A stretch of 64,000 nt of DNA from the NCBI RefSeq assembly GCF_040958095.1, contig NC_091158.1, positions 32,454,303 through 32,518,302 of the forward strand, in the 5' to 3' direction. Source of the DNA: Procambarus clarkii. Its lineage: Eukaryota > Arthropoda > Malacostraca > Decapoda > Cambaridae. The notes beneath the pieces are model-generated. The model had not been told where the DNA came from, did no database searches, and saw nothing but the letters and a program-made list of their open reading frames with translations. The translations under genes and the position numbers were made by a program. Positions 1 through 11,862 of this stretch are shown here, piece after piece. Position 1 is the first letter of the stretch. Each line of letters starts with the position of its first letter.

Positions 1-24
1 ATGACATAACCCCCCCCCCACATC

Positions 25-490
25 TCTACTGTAACCGTAGGAGTGCCTCAGGGCAGCATCTTAGAACCTCTCCTATTGCTTATATACATCAATGATTTAC
101 CAAATGTCTCTAACATCCTTAAACCAATACTATTTGCTGGCGATACTACCCTCATCTATTCAAACTCCAATGCATCACACAATAAGTAATATTGTAAACA
201 ACAAATTGAAACAAACTGGATGTGGTTGGATGTCAACCAACAAACCAAATATAGAGAAGACCTATTACATTGTATTTGGAAGTAAATTATCAAATGAAAT
301 TCACCTTCAAATAGATAATGTCAACATTACCATTAAAAATGATGAAAAAGTTCCTTGGCCTATACATAAACAAGAGACTAAATTTGAACACTCACATACA
401 GTACACAGGCAAAGTCTCAAACTGTTGGTATATTCTCAAAAATCACATATTATATTCCCCACTCTTCTATCCTTTCACTATACTATTCCC
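25..490 (+). mobile_element. Jockey-like LINE reverse transcriptase fragment
   Basis: Conceptual translation near positions 45-165 gives the RT motif B segment VPQGSIL..PLLLLIYINDLPN, followed by the catalytic-loop neighbourhood LFAGDTTLIYSNS. The second D of the usual FADDT is a G. This pattern is typical of Jockey/CR1-type non-LTR retrotransposons. The reading frame is broken further on and there is no endonuclease or 3' tail. It is a truncated fossil fragment and the exact clade is uncertain. Confidence 0.7.
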
Positions 491-499
491 TAAGTTATT

Positions 500-1180
500 C
501 CTGTTTAACATAATGATAATGCTAAAGATGATAATGTTTTTTTGAGAAACGTACATAGAAAATGGGTTACAAGTACAATGTTGGATTTCTAGATAAAGCA
601 AGAATATACTATGCCTAAAGCCACTAATATGCACAGTGTTTCAGACATGCTGTGGATAAACACTTAAAACTAATTGTTAAAAATAATTGAGATGAAAAGC
701 AAAAGTTGAACAAAAGTAGAAAAAAATAAAAAGAATGACAATAATTACATGTTGAACGGAACAGCAAAACTGCAACAGAACAGCCGATGGTAATTTTAAC
801 TAAATAAACATGGTAACTTTTTTTGTTTACTTGGCATATAGAAGTATTACAAGTTCAGTCATTATTCATTATTGTTTAATAATAGCAAGACATAGGTTGA
901 CAATCAGTAGGTAAGGTAGGTTACATGGCATTTATTAGGTAGTACTTAGTTTCTCTCTTAAACTGGTTGAGAGACGGACAGTCTTTGATGTTATTGGGAA
1001 GAACATTTTACATTTTGGGACTCTTGATTTGTGGAATATTTCCACTTTGGCTAAGTCGCACTCTTGGAATATCAAATAATTATTTGTTTCTAGTGTGGAT
1101 TTCAAAGATTCTGCTACAGCCCCCTACCATGTATTTAAAAACAGGTTTAGCATTGCAGTTCAGTGTTTCATATTATATTA
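500..1180. other. AT-rich stretch with a minus-strand LINE 3'UTR scrap
   Basis: Around 600-660 the sequence resembles, on the minus strand, the 3'UTR motif (GTGGCTTTAGGCATTGTATG) shared by the LINE 3' ends elsewhere in this window. I see no gene, RNA or strong repeat in the rest. Confidence 0.4.
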
Positions 1181-1181
1181 T

Positions 1182-1186
<5 letters not shown>

Positions 1187-1248
<62 letters not shown>
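1187..1248. repeat. (TA)n microsatellite
   Basis: About 30 uninterrupted TA dinucleotides. Its right edge is the terminus of a family-2 PLE fragment (minus strand). Confidence 0.98.
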
Positions 1249-1250
<2 letters not shown>

Positions 1251-1859
1251 TTTCATTGAATATGACCGCATATTCTGTATTTATTATTTTCTGGTTTAGG
1301 GCTTCTATCCCTCTAACTATTTTCTTAGCATCAAGGCTTAATTGAAATAGGAGTTCTCCAAAACTCATTTTCGTACTTTTAAGGTGAAGAAAAGAAGTGA
1401 TTTACTATAGAGTGTATTACACTTATTTGTATAATTTGCACGACGTTTCGAACCTCCATGGTTCATTCTCAAGTGAACAGATCTTACAATACTAGTTGAT
1501 TTTATACCCGCATTAGGTCAGGTGATAATACAATGAAGGTGAAAACATGGGGGGATACATAAGGGATAAACATAGGGGCTGCAGAAGGCTTATTGGCCCA
1601 TACGAGGCATCTCCTATCTAAACACAAAGATTAATCCAGTGTAATTGGCCTGTTATGTTGGACATTGTCTTCTGTGTTGGCATCGATATGTTCTTGTCTT
1701 GTCCTTACTCTCATGGTGGGTAGAGTAAATAGTTCCGTGATTTGGGTGTTCATGGTAGGTCGCTCTATTCTTATGTGAATTGCAAGAAAATAATAAATAC
1801 AGAATATGCGGTCATATTCAATGAAACATGTTTGAAAGAAAACCTGCTGCCAGTATACA

Positions 1860-1862
<3 letters not shown>
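1249..1862 (-). mobile_element. Penelope-like element family 2, inverted mini-pair
   Basis: Two pieces of one PLE family meet head to head. The minus-strand piece (about 1249-1787) carries, in element order, the last ~50 codons of the ORF (HIRIERPTMNTQITELF, then LPTMRVR), a 3'UTR, and the repeated terminal segment with a second start of the element ORF ([18 protein letters not shown]). The plus-strand piece (about 1787-1862) repeats the end of that segment ([26 protein letters not shown]). Both outer ends abut (TA)n. The C-terminal residues align with the GIY-YIG end of the long PLE at 43.1-45.1 kb. Neither piece encodes a reverse transcriptase. The join is at about 1787. Confidence 0.8.
1439..1475 (-). 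ncRNA. Hammerhead-like fold in PLE family-2 terminal repeat
   Basis: Minus strand reads stem I CAC, then UUGAGAA-U, then stem II GAACC/GGUUC (5 bp), then GAAACGUC, then stem I' GUG. Order and spacing match a hammerhead ribozyme with a minimal stem III, as described for PLE hammerheads. The core box is UUGAGAA instead of CUGANGA, so both core partners 3 and 8 are changed and would still pair (U-A). Activity is unproven. Confidence 0.45.

Positions 1863-1949
<87 letters not shown>
1863..1949. repeat. (TA)n microsatellite
   Basis: About 43 TA units immediately after the plus-strand PLE family-2 piece. Confidence 0.98.
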
Positions 1950-1952
<3 letters not shown>

Positions 1953-2109
1953 CACTTGATAGGGTGTGAAGTGACTTAGACTAAATATCTAAAATATTCA
2001 ATGATTTTAAATTTAAGAAAGGGGGGGGGGGCAGAATGCTGTCTGTGGCTTCAGTTTGTTATTGTTCTAATTGATGATTTGTCTTGAGTAATTAGAGATC
2101 ATAGATAAT

Positions 2110-2426
2110 TTAGGGAGAACCCCAGGCAATGATACCAAAATTGTGATAAGGACAGACGAGAGGCCAGTAAAGCTTAACCAAGGTAGAGGGTGACGTACAT
2201 AATATCTGATTTAGAAAAGAATGCCAGGTGATTTTAAAATATTTTTTCCCTATAATTTGTATGTGACACTGGAAATTCAGCTTTTTATCAATGAGAACAT
2301 CATGGAATTTACCATCTACTTTATTACCAATCTGGATATTGCCAATTCTTAGGATTGGATAAAATGAGGGTTGTGTAAACAGCCAATAAAACTGGCTTGA
2401 GGTATTGAGAGGTATTCGGAATGTCA
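2110..2426 (-). mobile_element. LINE reverse transcriptase C-terminal fragment (Jockey/CR1-like)
   Basis: The minus-strand translation contains GNKVDGKFHDVLIDKKLNFQ, CHIQIIGKK and LYWPLVCPYHNFGIIAWGSP. This is the thumb region that follows the RT catalytic core in Jockey/CR1-type LINEs. About 105 codons are open. It ends exactly where the TTAA of the neighbouring TIR element begins, so that insertion probably cut it. Confidence 0.65.
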
Positions 2427-3960
2427 TTAACCCTCAAACCGCTAGGGGCTCAAATGGAATTCACACCCACAGGCGCAACAAAAAAAAAAATTCCAAAAAA
2501 TTCTTTCGTCTTATAGTGTTCATTTTTGTTCCCTGATCACGGAAAAAATAACAAAAAAATCGTAGGTGGCATATTTTAGCCGCAATAGGGTAGGGAAGTG
2601 TGGCAAAAAAGGGGCGTTGGCAGAACCTTCGCCAGACGAGGTCTACTCCGCCCGAGCTGTCAGACGGCAGTTGCCACAAATATATTATTACTTAATTATT
2701 TCAATGTCTCTGATTGATTTTTTCTTAGTTTTTTTGCAGTAATATTATTCCATACAGTGAATTGTGGTATATTTATATTATAAAATGTGTGAACCATCGC
2801 TGTACTCAAAATTATGGTGTGCATATTAGTGATTCAATTATTATGTTCATAAAACAATAAACAAATAGTTTTGCTGTTGTTACACTATATGCACAGGTTA
2901 TATATAAGTATTTGCATGTTTTGTACACCATAACGAACTACTAAGTTGGTATTGTGAGTCAAAAAGCAACGAGGAGTGACCGCCAAACACCAGCGAGCCA
3001 CTCACTGCCACTCCCTCCCTCAACACCACCTCACTCACCCTCATTCACCTCCTACAATACTCTTTCTGTATTTATTCACTATACACAGACGTTATATATA
3101 CGTATTTACATGTTTTGTTCACCATAACTGTACATCTAAGCTTGTATGGTGAGTAAAGCCACAAAGACGTAGCTACTCACACAGTCAGCTGATCGGCATC
3201 CGCCCTCAAGGCCAGACGCACTAATATTTGTCCTTCAACAATATTGTTTGTGGTGTTATTACGCTATATACACATATTATATATAAGTATCTACCTGTTT
3301 TATTCACCATACCTGAACAAATAAGCTGGTATGGTGCCCAAAGACCATAGTGGCCATCAGTAAACACCATGCCAAGACGTGCAGACGACGCTCCTCCCTC
3401 ACCAAAATGGCGGCTCCCAACCTACTCCTCTCGCTGTTATCACACTCTATACACACGTTATATATAAGTATCTACATTTGTGTTCACCATATCGAACCAC
3501 TAAGCTGGTATGGTGAGTGCAGTCAATAAATGGTGGCCACACACAGTCAGAAGACGACGCCACAACCCTCCCTCGCACAGCCTTACGCCTCCCTCCATGG
3601 AGCACAGCGCTAAATATCACCACAATCCTGGTATTATCAGAATCCATATATTATGGTACTGGTATTTGCAGGCGATGCTGTGGTCACAAGCTGAACAGCG
3701 GTGCTGTGAGCTCGTGTTGCGCGCGCCAGCCTTGGTGGCTTGCTCAATACTGACGCTGTAACACCCAAGAATGTTGGCCTGGATTTTTTTTCTAGGTGGC
3801 ATCTGGCAACTATCGGTCGTGGCTGTACTATAGCTGCCCCTATCCCAGGCGGGGAGTTTAAATTATAGCGCTAGACACGAAATCATATATAAATGATGTG
3901 CGCGGTTTTGGTTTTGTCACTGATATCATTTATATATGATATGCGCGGTTTGAGGGTTAA
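2427..3960. mobile_element. piggyBac-like non-autonomous element (TTAA target)
   Basis: The sequence starts TTAA-CCCTCAAACCGC and ends GCGGTTTGAGGG-TTAA, a perfect 12-bp terminal inverted repeat flanked by TTAA on both sides. TTAA duplication with a CCC-start terminus is the piggyBac signature. The interior (2431-3956) has no transposase. It holds four diverged tandem copies (about 2870-3560) of a ~180-bp module containing a TATATATAAGTAT box and a CACCATA...TATGGTG hairpin. The element sits between a LINE fragment and the 3' end of the I-type LINE array. Confidence 0.75.
2871..3560. repeat. Four diverged ~180-bp tandem modules with hairpins
   Basis: Each module has an ATACAC(A/G)..GTTATATATA box, a short spacer, then CACCATA, about 16-18 bases, and TATGGTG, which can form a 7-9 bp stem. 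Copies lie near 2880, 3078, 3255 and 3445. They are internal to the TTAA element. Confidence 0.65.
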
Positions 3961-6680
3961 TGTAGATGAGAAAGAGTACGCAAGTAATTATCAAAAGAGG
4001 GCACCAAGCCCGGAAGGCTACGAAGCACCATCAACTGTGTGGGATATAAAAAAATGGTAAATATCACTAAGGATACCAATTCGAAAACAAAAGTGCATAA
4101 GGCAGACAATATCAAAGGTATCTGATTCCTCAAGGATTCTATCGAGGAACAAGTGACCACGAGGGACAGTCAGGAAACAAGACACACACACCTCCTGGAT
4201 GTCAGGACATTCAACAAGGATATGCATGACAGTAAGAGGGACAATGCAGTTTGGAAAATAAAGAGCAGGGCGGTGCTCCATTAAGTGCCTATGAATTAAA
4301 CATTTATGGCTAATACGTAATCTCATCAGAGCCATTTCTCACCACCACTTATGGTGATGGGAGGAGGGCCATGGGGACACACTACCTTCAAGAGTATGCA
4401 GTTTGTCATGAGTAACAGAAGACCAACAATCCTGCCAATGGGTAAGGATGGAGGAATGAATAACTGGGTAGAAGTCAGAATAAGGAACACCTTTAAGGGA
4501 GATGGGGGAAGTGCAGATAGCCTCCTTAGTGACAGAGTCCGCACGCTCATTTAAGGACACAAATATGGCTGGGAAACCGGCAAAATTCCACTGTCTTAAA
4601 TCTATTGGCGATAAGAAACAGCCAATGTTGAATTTCGACTACAACCGCATGAACTGGATTAAAGGGCTCCAGAGCCATGAGGGCACTGTGAGAGTCAACT
4701 ACAACAATAAAGGAAAATTTACAGCACGAAAGCTGTTGACAAAGAGCATACAAAATAGCACAAAGTTCTGCTGTGGAGATGCTAGTCTCTGGATGCAGGC
4801 GACACATAGGTGTGGTCAGGAAAAACATCAGAGCAGGCTACACCATCTGCAGACTTTGACCCCATCTGTGAAGACGGAAATGGAGCGGAAGTGTGAAGAA
4901 AAGTGTGCAAGGAAAAGTACGACATAAGCGAGAGTGAGGAGGGTGTTGTAGGGACTGTGCAATGTAGCAAAGACAGTAGCGATCATGGCGATCCTGTAGA
5001 TACAGTATGCCTGTTTCAACATACCGGCTTAGGGTAGGAGTCAAACGCAAGGCACCAGAGCTGAGGTATAACCCATTATGATGCAGAGCATCAAGACAGC
5101 ATAGAGTAGAAGGAGAGGCAGACGAGTAAGCAAGACAACCATACTTGAGTTTAGACAGCACGAAGGTGGAGCGTGCTTGTATCAGCTCCCCAGGAAGTAT
5201 AACTTACCTTAAGTAAATTAAGGACCTTAGAGCATCCAACTCAGAGGTTAGAGATATGGAGAGACCAAAACAAACGAGTTTCAAAGATTAACTTCATAAG
5301 TTTAGCAAAATCTTTGCACAAAAGGGGATTACCATAAAGCGACAAAGGGGGATGAAAAACGACCTACTTCCGAGTAAAAGTCATCGCAAAAGTTTTAGTT
5401 GTAGAGAACTTGATGCCATGATTGGTGTCCCAGGATGACATGGCATCAATCGCAAGTTGAAGTCGCCATTGAAGGAAAGGCAAGTCATCACCTTGACAGC
5501 AATGGGTAAGATTGTCAACATAGAGAGCTGATGAGATTCCAGAGGGAAGGGAGTAAAGAAGACCACTGAGGGCAACCAGGAAAATTAGTAAGTGCTCAGA
5601 ACACTACTGTGAGGTACACCTTCATATTGCCGTAAAGAGGCAGAATGGTACAAACCATCACTAAAGGAACAATTAGTTTTAAAGGAATCAAAGAGTTTGC
5701 AGACGCAACTCGTGAGGGCAATGGGGCAGATGTCCTTAGCAGCTATCCCTAGAGACCCTGGTTTTTGAATAGGAAAAACCACCACCTGAAGCCAGTTCTC
5801 AGGGACAGATGATGACTGCCAGATAAGGTTAAACAGATTCAGTATATACTGAAACCATGCATTGAGAGAGGTGACATTCATTAGGAGATGTTTCGCTTTC
5901 TGAGCCCGCTGCCATAGAACCGCAGAGAGTCAGGGCAGACTGGTGTTCGGAGAGAGAGATCATTATAGAGAAGCTGGAGATGCATGCGAAAATCTATAGG
6001 ACAAGATTCATGAAGGTGCTTACGAATAAGGAAAGATGGAGGAAGACTAGAACTGGAGCCACCAGTCGAAAAAGGGGAATACAGTTCGGTGGCGACTGAC
6101 ACAGGATCCGCCACAATAGAATCATGGAAGTGAAGGACTGGTGAGACAAATGGAACAAACTTACCCGCAATGTTACGGATTTTCTTCCAGATCTGGGGCA
6201 GAGGAATATCAGACGTAATGGTGGAGACAAAAGATTTCCAACTCTCAAGTTTAACCGTACGGACCGCAGTCACCTTATAAAACAAAAGAAAACAGCCGTC
6301 TGTCTGCATCTGTCTTTCTTCCAGGCTGCACTCTTACAGAGGACAGTCGAAACACCCAGCATTCCACCTGGGAACGCACTTTCGCATGCCCCTGGAGGTA
6401 GAGCAAGGAATAGAGTGGAGGGCAGCATCTAATATGGTGTGATGAAAAAGGAGTAGGGCTCGACGGTGAGGCAGATAGGAGAGGTCAGAAAGAGTAGCAT
6501 GTAGAGTGAATAGATTCCAGTCAGCCTTGGCAAACTGCCACCTAGGGAAGGAGAGAGAAGGGTGAAAAGAGAAAAAGGTGACAAGGATGGGGAAATGGTC
6601 ACTGTTATGGAGGTCACGAAGAACCCACCACGTGAAATCTAAATAAAGAGAAGACGAAAAAGAGGGAGGTGGTGATGAAG
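3961..6680 (-). mobile_element. I-type LINE copy B (5'-truncated; RT, RNase H, 3' end)
   Basis: Reading on the minus strand from about 6680: the end of the apurinic endonuclease (DFTWW, SDHFPILVTFF), RT with QYEGVPHSSVLS at about 5600, a thumb region (SKLKYGCLAYSSASPS) near 5140, an RNase H domain (about 4828-4547: TAELCAILYAL, VVDSHSALMALEPFN) and a cysteine-bearing C-terminal tail (about 4335-4018: PLTVMHILVECPD). RNase H after RT is characteristic of the I superfamily (I, R1, LOA, some Jockey). The frame is broken many times. ORF1 and most of the endonuclease are absent, and copy A joins directly at about 6680. Confidence 0.8.
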
Positions 6681-8022
6681 AAGAGGAACTACAGGAGGGG
6701 TAAAAGTCAAAGCATGACAAGAGGCGAGAGGAAGGATGTTGCAAGGACCGCACAAGATATCAAAGACAGTGGCGATCACGGTGATCCTGGAAAGATAGGA
6801 AGGCAGTATCAACATATAAGTTGAGGGTGGGAGTCGAACGAAAGGCACCAGAGCTGAGGCGCAACCCAGTACGGTGCAAAGCATCACGACGACGAAGAGT
6901 AGAAGGAGACGAGTAAGCAGGGCAACCATAATCGAGTTTAGACAGGACGAGAGACGAATGTAAAGAGAGGAGTGTGCGGCTATCAGCTCCCCAAGAAGTA
7001 TGGGACAAAACCTTAAGGATGGTAAGGGTCTTGGAGCATTCAACTCGGAGGTAAGAGATATGAGGCGACCAAGACAAACGAGTGTCAAAGATTAACCCCA
7101 AAAGCTTAGTGGACTCCCTGAACACAAGAGGATGACCATAAAGCAAAAGAGGGACAAAAAATGACATGCTTCTGAGTAAAAGTCATAGCACAAGTCTTAG
7201 ACATAAAGAACTTGAAGCCATGATCAGTTGCCCAAGATGACATGGCATCAATCACAAGTTGAAGCCACCGTTGAAGGAGAGGCAAATCATCATCCCGACA
7301 GCAAAGGGTAAGATTGTCGACATAGAGAGCGGAGAAGACGCCAGAAGGGAGGAAAAAAGTCCATTGAGGGCAACTAGAAAAAGAGTAGTGCTCAGAACAC
7401 TACCTTGGGGTACACCCTCATATTGCCTAAAAGGGGCAGAGAGAGTAGCACTAAGCCTAACTCGAAAGAAATGAGAGATAAAGCTTTGGAGGAAGAGAGG
7501 GAGATTACCACGAAGGCAAGATGAATGAAGTTGTGACAGAATATGATATCTCCAGGTGGTGTCGTAAGCCTTTTCCAGGTCAAAGAAGACGGCAACAACA
7601 GAGGTCTTCGCAGCAACAGCAGTACAAATATAGACCTCCAAGTTTGCCAGGACATGTTGTGCTGCGGCACTTGTGAAAACCAAATTAAGAAGGGGAGAGG
7701 TGGTGAGTATTCTAAAAACCACATCAGACAAACATTAACCATACGTTCAAAAGAGTTTGCAGATAACTCATGAGGGCAATAGGGTGGAAGTCCTTAGGGA
7801 ATGTTCCGAGAGACCCTGGAAACATAACAGAGAGGACGGGTAGGACAACAGCATCGAGCCAGTCCTCAGGTACTTAAGACGACTCTCAGACCCAATTATA
7901 CAGACTCGGTAAATACCGAGACATGCACAGAGGGAGAGGGCGAAGCATCTCATAATGAATGCCATCGGAACCCACTGCCATAGAACCACAGAGGGACCGG
8001 GCAGACTTAAGTTCAGAGAGAG

Positions 8023-8294
8023 TTTATCAGTCTCCGTGGTGTAGTGGTAAGACACTCGCCTGGCGTTCCGCGAGCGCTATGTCATGGGTTCGTATCCTGG
8101 CCGGGGAGGATTTACTGGGCGCAATTCCTTAACTGTAGCCTCTGTTTAACGCAACAGTAAAATGTGTACTTGGATGAAAAAACGATTCTTCGCGGCAGGG
8201 GATCGTATTCCAGGGACCTGCCCGAAACGCTACGCGTACTAGTGGCTGTACAAGAATGTAACAACTCTTGTATATATCTCAAAAAAAAAAAAAA
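8023..8294 (+). mobile_element. tRNA-derived SINE with poly-A tail
   Basis: The head at 8031-8107 is tRNA-like: A-box-like GTGGTGTAGTGGTAAGACAC and B-box GGGTTCGTATCC. A unique body (about 8108-8210) follows, then a tail beginning GCCCGAAACGCTACGCGTAC that resembles the dispersed LINE 3'UTR, then about 16 A residues. Flanking GAGAGA-type repeats are compatible with a target duplication. The SINE lies inside the RT of the minus-strand I-type LINE copy A. Related copies are at 27.6 and 32.3 kb. Confidence 0.8.
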
Positions 8295-9628
8295 GAGAGA
8301 AGGGACCGTTATAAGGAAGGCTGAGATAAGTGCAGAAATCTAAAGGACGAGATTCAAGAACAGGCTTACGAAGAAGGAAAGATTGAGGAAGATGAGAACC
8401 AGAGCTAACAGACAAAAAGTGGGAACCCAGTTTGGTCGCAACATGCAACGGGTCCACCACAAGAGTATCACGGAGGTGGAGGACCGGCGAGACATCAGAA
8501 GCAAACTTACCCACTATCTTGCGGATACCCCTCCAGATCTGCAGCAGAGTATTTTCGGACGTAATGGTGGAAACATAAGACCTCCAACACTCACGTTTAC
8601 CTGTACAGATGGTCCTACGGACCACTGAACTCGCCTTCCGAAACAAAAGAAAAAAATCAGCCATCTGCCGGCGGTGGTGTCTCTTCCGGGCTGCACGCTT
8701 ATAGCAGACAGCCCAAGCACAGTCCACATTCCACCAGGGAACGCACTTCCATGTTTCCTGAGAGGTAGAGCGAGGAATAGAGTGGAGGACAGCATTGAAG
8801 ACGGTGTCATGAAAAAGGAGGAGGGCGCGAGGGAGAAGCAAAATGGAGAGGTCGGAGAGTAGCACAGAGGGTAAATTGATGCCAGTCAGCCTCGGCAAAC
8901 CGCCACCTAGGGAAGGAGAGGGGAGGGTGAAAAGAAAAAAGGTAACAAGGATGGGGAAATGGTCACTGCCATGGAAGTCATCAAGAACCCGAAATGTGAA
9001 ATTCAAGTAAAGAGACGACGAGCAAAGAAAAAAATCAAGACAGGAAAGGGTGCAGTCCAAGAGTCCAAATGAGTGGACTCATCAGAATTCAGAAGAGACA
9101 GGGAAGAAGAGAGGATGAACGGTTCGAGAAGGCGACCCCAGCTGTTTGTCCGAACATCACCCCAGAGGGTATGTCGACAACTGAAATCACCCAGCAGGAG
9201 CACAGACTCTGGCAAGGAGTCTACTAGGTATTTAAGATCGGGAAGAGAAAGCGGCACATTTGGGGGGAGATAAATGGAACAAACTGTGTACCATTTACAC
9301 ACAAAGACACAGGCAACAGAACATTGGAGAGGTGATGGAAAAAGTAAGAGGATGAAGGGAACATCAGAACGAATCAAAAGCAGAAAAGTTATTGGCCCCA
9401 GCAAAATCTGAAGGGGGGGGGGGGGCAGGGGGAGAGAAAGGAATAATCACGGAAGCGACCAGGATGAGCACCAAGCATCGGCTCCTGGAGACGGACACAA
9501 AGGAGTGAAAACTGTGAAATCAAAAGTTGGAATTCATGGAAATTGGCGTAATATCCATGAATATTCCATTGAAGAATAGACATCGACAAAAAGAGAAAGG
9601 ACAGGAACAGAGAACAATGAAAAAACAA
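8295..9628 (-). pseudogene. Endonuclease/early RT part of ORF2, I-type LINE copy A
   Basis: The start is MSILQWNIHGYYANFHEFQL at about 9580, matching the N terminus of LINE apurinic-like endonucleases (LQWNIRG..). Next come LQEPM, the segment SIYLPPNVPLSLPDL, LLLGDFSCRHTLWGD (the GDFN box, with N changed to S) and SDHFPILVTFF (the terminal SDH motif, near 8970). The RT N-terminal linker follows down to 8295, where a SINE interrupts. It is spread over at least three frames. This enzyme nicks target DNA for target-primed reverse transcription. Confidence 0.75.
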
Positions 9629-9939
9629 AGGTTAAAAAGGAACACAGCATGTCAAAGAAGCGCAGGATCAGGATCAGGGTCAGCGAAGTCAGGGTTAGGG
9701 AGCATGGGTAAACTGAGTAAGGATGGAGGGAAGGGAGTGGGAGGACAGACCACAGGCAGATGAGCAGGGTCCAGAGGAGGAGACAACCGAGAGGGACTGT
9801 CAAGGACAGCAGGAGGGGCAGAAACTGGGAAGCACACCTCAGCAAGGGCAGCAACTGAGAGCGTAGCAGGGGCCAAAGAAACCTCCATAGCAGGAACAGG
9901 GGGCTCGACCACCAAAATGGGAGAGGTGGAGCGATAGAG

Positions 9940-11379
9940 TCAGAGGTAGGGGGGCGAGGATGAAAGTGAAGCTTTCTTACCAGCCAGGGAGGAGGAAGGA
10001 GATAAGCCAGGCTTTTGCTTCTGACTCAGAGAGGCAGGTGTTCCAGCAGCAACGTACTGGGCAACAGGCTCAAACGTCTCAACAGAAGAAGAACGAGAGC
10101 AAACAACACGATGATCGCTAGAAGGATGGATATCAGCCCACTCAGAGAGGCAGCATGGAGAGCTAAGAGATGGAAGAGAAGGATGGGAAGGAGGATCAAA
10201 GGGAGTTGAGAAAGAAGACACAGGAGACATGACAGACTGGGTAGAAAGAAGGGGAATCCCAGACAGAGAACCAGGAGGTGGATCCTTCGGGTCAGAATGT
10301 AAAGGAACAGGGGAGCAGGCGATGGGCGTATCTGGGTCTAAGGCCTGGAAACTGTTGTGAGACTGAGGAAGGTGGGAAGGACGAGGAGAGGAAGAGTGCA
10401 ACACGTGAGTGTAAGAAACCCCAGCGAAAGGGGAAGGAGGGGGATGGTGAACATGGCGCCTCGCCTCAGGAAAAGACAAACGTTCCCAGTGCTTCAAGTT
10501 GAGGACAGCTGCCTCATGTTTGTAATGGATACACGTGCGAGAGAAGGTAGGGTAGGCATCACCGTAATTGAGGCAGCGAGCCTGGGGAGAAGTGCACTCC
10601 GACTTAAAGTGACCTTCGTTCCCACACATAGGGCAGAGAGAGAAAGAATACTGGAGCATTTGAGGGCACCATGTCCGAACTTCCAGCATTTATTACAAAG
10701 CCGAGAAGAGGGTATGTACTCCTGAATGGAGCATCTGGCACCAGCAAGAATAACAGAGGGCGGAAGTGTCCAACCATCAAAGGTAATTTTCACAAGCCGA
10801 AGGGACAGACGGCGACGGCCACGAGGGGGTCGTGAACGTGTAAACCTGGAGAACAGAATGGTCTTGGGCCTCGAGGACATGTTTAATATCCTCGTGGCAG
10901 TCCTTGAGGTTCCTAATACCGGTTGTAACATGGAAGGAGGAGAACAGTTCCAAAACTGGCACTTAACTGAGCATTCTTGGAGACCCCAACAGGGGGTCAC
11001 CTCAATGTAGGACAAAGTCGCCAAGTGGACAGCTGCATCCCGAGAAGCAGCAGCAATAACATGCGTACCGAGATGGGTGGGGTTAAAAGTAACAGAGGCA
11101 TCTACTGAACCAACAAGGTCCCTATGGAGGGAGAAATTGTCAGGAGTAGAATCTAAATGATGGAGGTCAAAGTACTTAGTCCACGTAGCAAGATCAAACA
11201 AGGCATGGTATGAATTGGTATGAGAAGGAAGCATGCGAGAGCAGCCATGGCGGGGACGGTGGTGAGAACCCCCTAGAGAGAGAGGGGGGGTCATAGGATG
11301 CAGTAGTCACAATGAGAGATGGAGTCATACTAGGGGACGAGGTAGTCACCACAGGGGGCTTGGGGCTCGACCCAACCAC
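9940..11379 (-). pseudogene. ORF1 (nucleic-acid-binding protein) of I-type LINE copy A
   Basis: This is the ORF1 protein that coats LINE RNA. It is split over two frames. The upstream frame (11379-10494) has a conserved N-terminal region (TWTKYFDLHHL) and a first zinc knuckle, CNKCWKFGHGALKC (C-x2-C-x4-H-x4-C). The second frame (10689-9940) holds a second knuckle, CPMCGNEGHFKSEC, and a degenerate third starting at CLNYG. A long Pro/Ser-rich tail follows. Multiple CCHC knuckles after an N-terminal domain are the normal ORF1 design in the I and Jockey groups. The frame changes between knuckles 1 and 2, so the gene is broken. Confidence 0.75.
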
Positions 11380-11862
11380 AGTAGATGAAGGGGAGCGGGG
11401 GAGTAGTCCAGTCTGGGCCCAATGTAGCGGGAGCTACAGAGCCCAGTCTTCCAGCACAGTCCGACTCGGGGGCCTGGTCACCCACCCCCATGAGCCTGGG
11501 AAAGAGAAGTCATTTCATTTTCCATGCAGCAGTCTTTCTAAAAGTTTGGGGCCTGGATCCAAGGGATACCACCTACCAGGGCAGCCAGGGAGGCCGAGCG
11601 CGGGCCAGTGCAGGAAGGGTGCATCGTCCCCAGCGGTGCCCCCCCCCCTTCATTTTTAACAAGGAGTCCTACTGCATAGTTCATTCTCCCACACTGATGC
11701 AAAGACCCCACTCCCCCTATTGCCCCAGCCTGGACACCCAGCCATCCACTCAGGGCTAACCCTCCAGCGGGCGGTTCGATGGCTTACAAAGCCCCTACCT
11801 GGGGGCAAAGGCAACCCTCACTAGTCCCAGGGTGGTGTACGTGAGCCCCTCACCATGACAAG

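Larger units (their letters stand above)
6680..11862 (-). mobile_element. I-type LINE copy A (5' end, ORF1, EN, RT; 3' end lost)
   Basis: The 5' end at about 11862 starts with a motif shared with copy C (GTCATGGTGAGGGGCT). Then come an untranslated leader, ORF1 (about 11379-9940), and ORF2 with endonuclease (about 9610-8640), RT (about 8640-7250, with FFDLEKAYDTTW and EGVPQGSVLSTTLFLVAL) and thumb (7167-6760: STKLLGLIFDTRLSW, LSKLDYGCPAYSS). RNase H and the 3'UTR are missing and copy B follows in the same orientation. A SINE interrupts the RT at 8023-8294. Several frame breaks show that it is inactive. Confidence 0.82.

Noticed and set aside
1163-1368. IYIYIYIY-containing open frames at all (TA)n tracts.
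   Set aside because: Poly-(Ile-Tyr) is simply translated TA repeat. Only the flanking PLE codons carry information.
9413-9426. Homopolymer G and C runs (also 15669, 31912, 58708, 60561) as biological signals.
   Set aside because: Short homopolymers in repeat-rich DNA, and prone to sequencing error. No feature depends on them.
10015-10725. Plus-strand open frames of 64-122 codons.
   Set aside because: Complementary-strand shadows of the minus-strand LINE ORF1. Only the minus strand has zinc-knuckle motifs.
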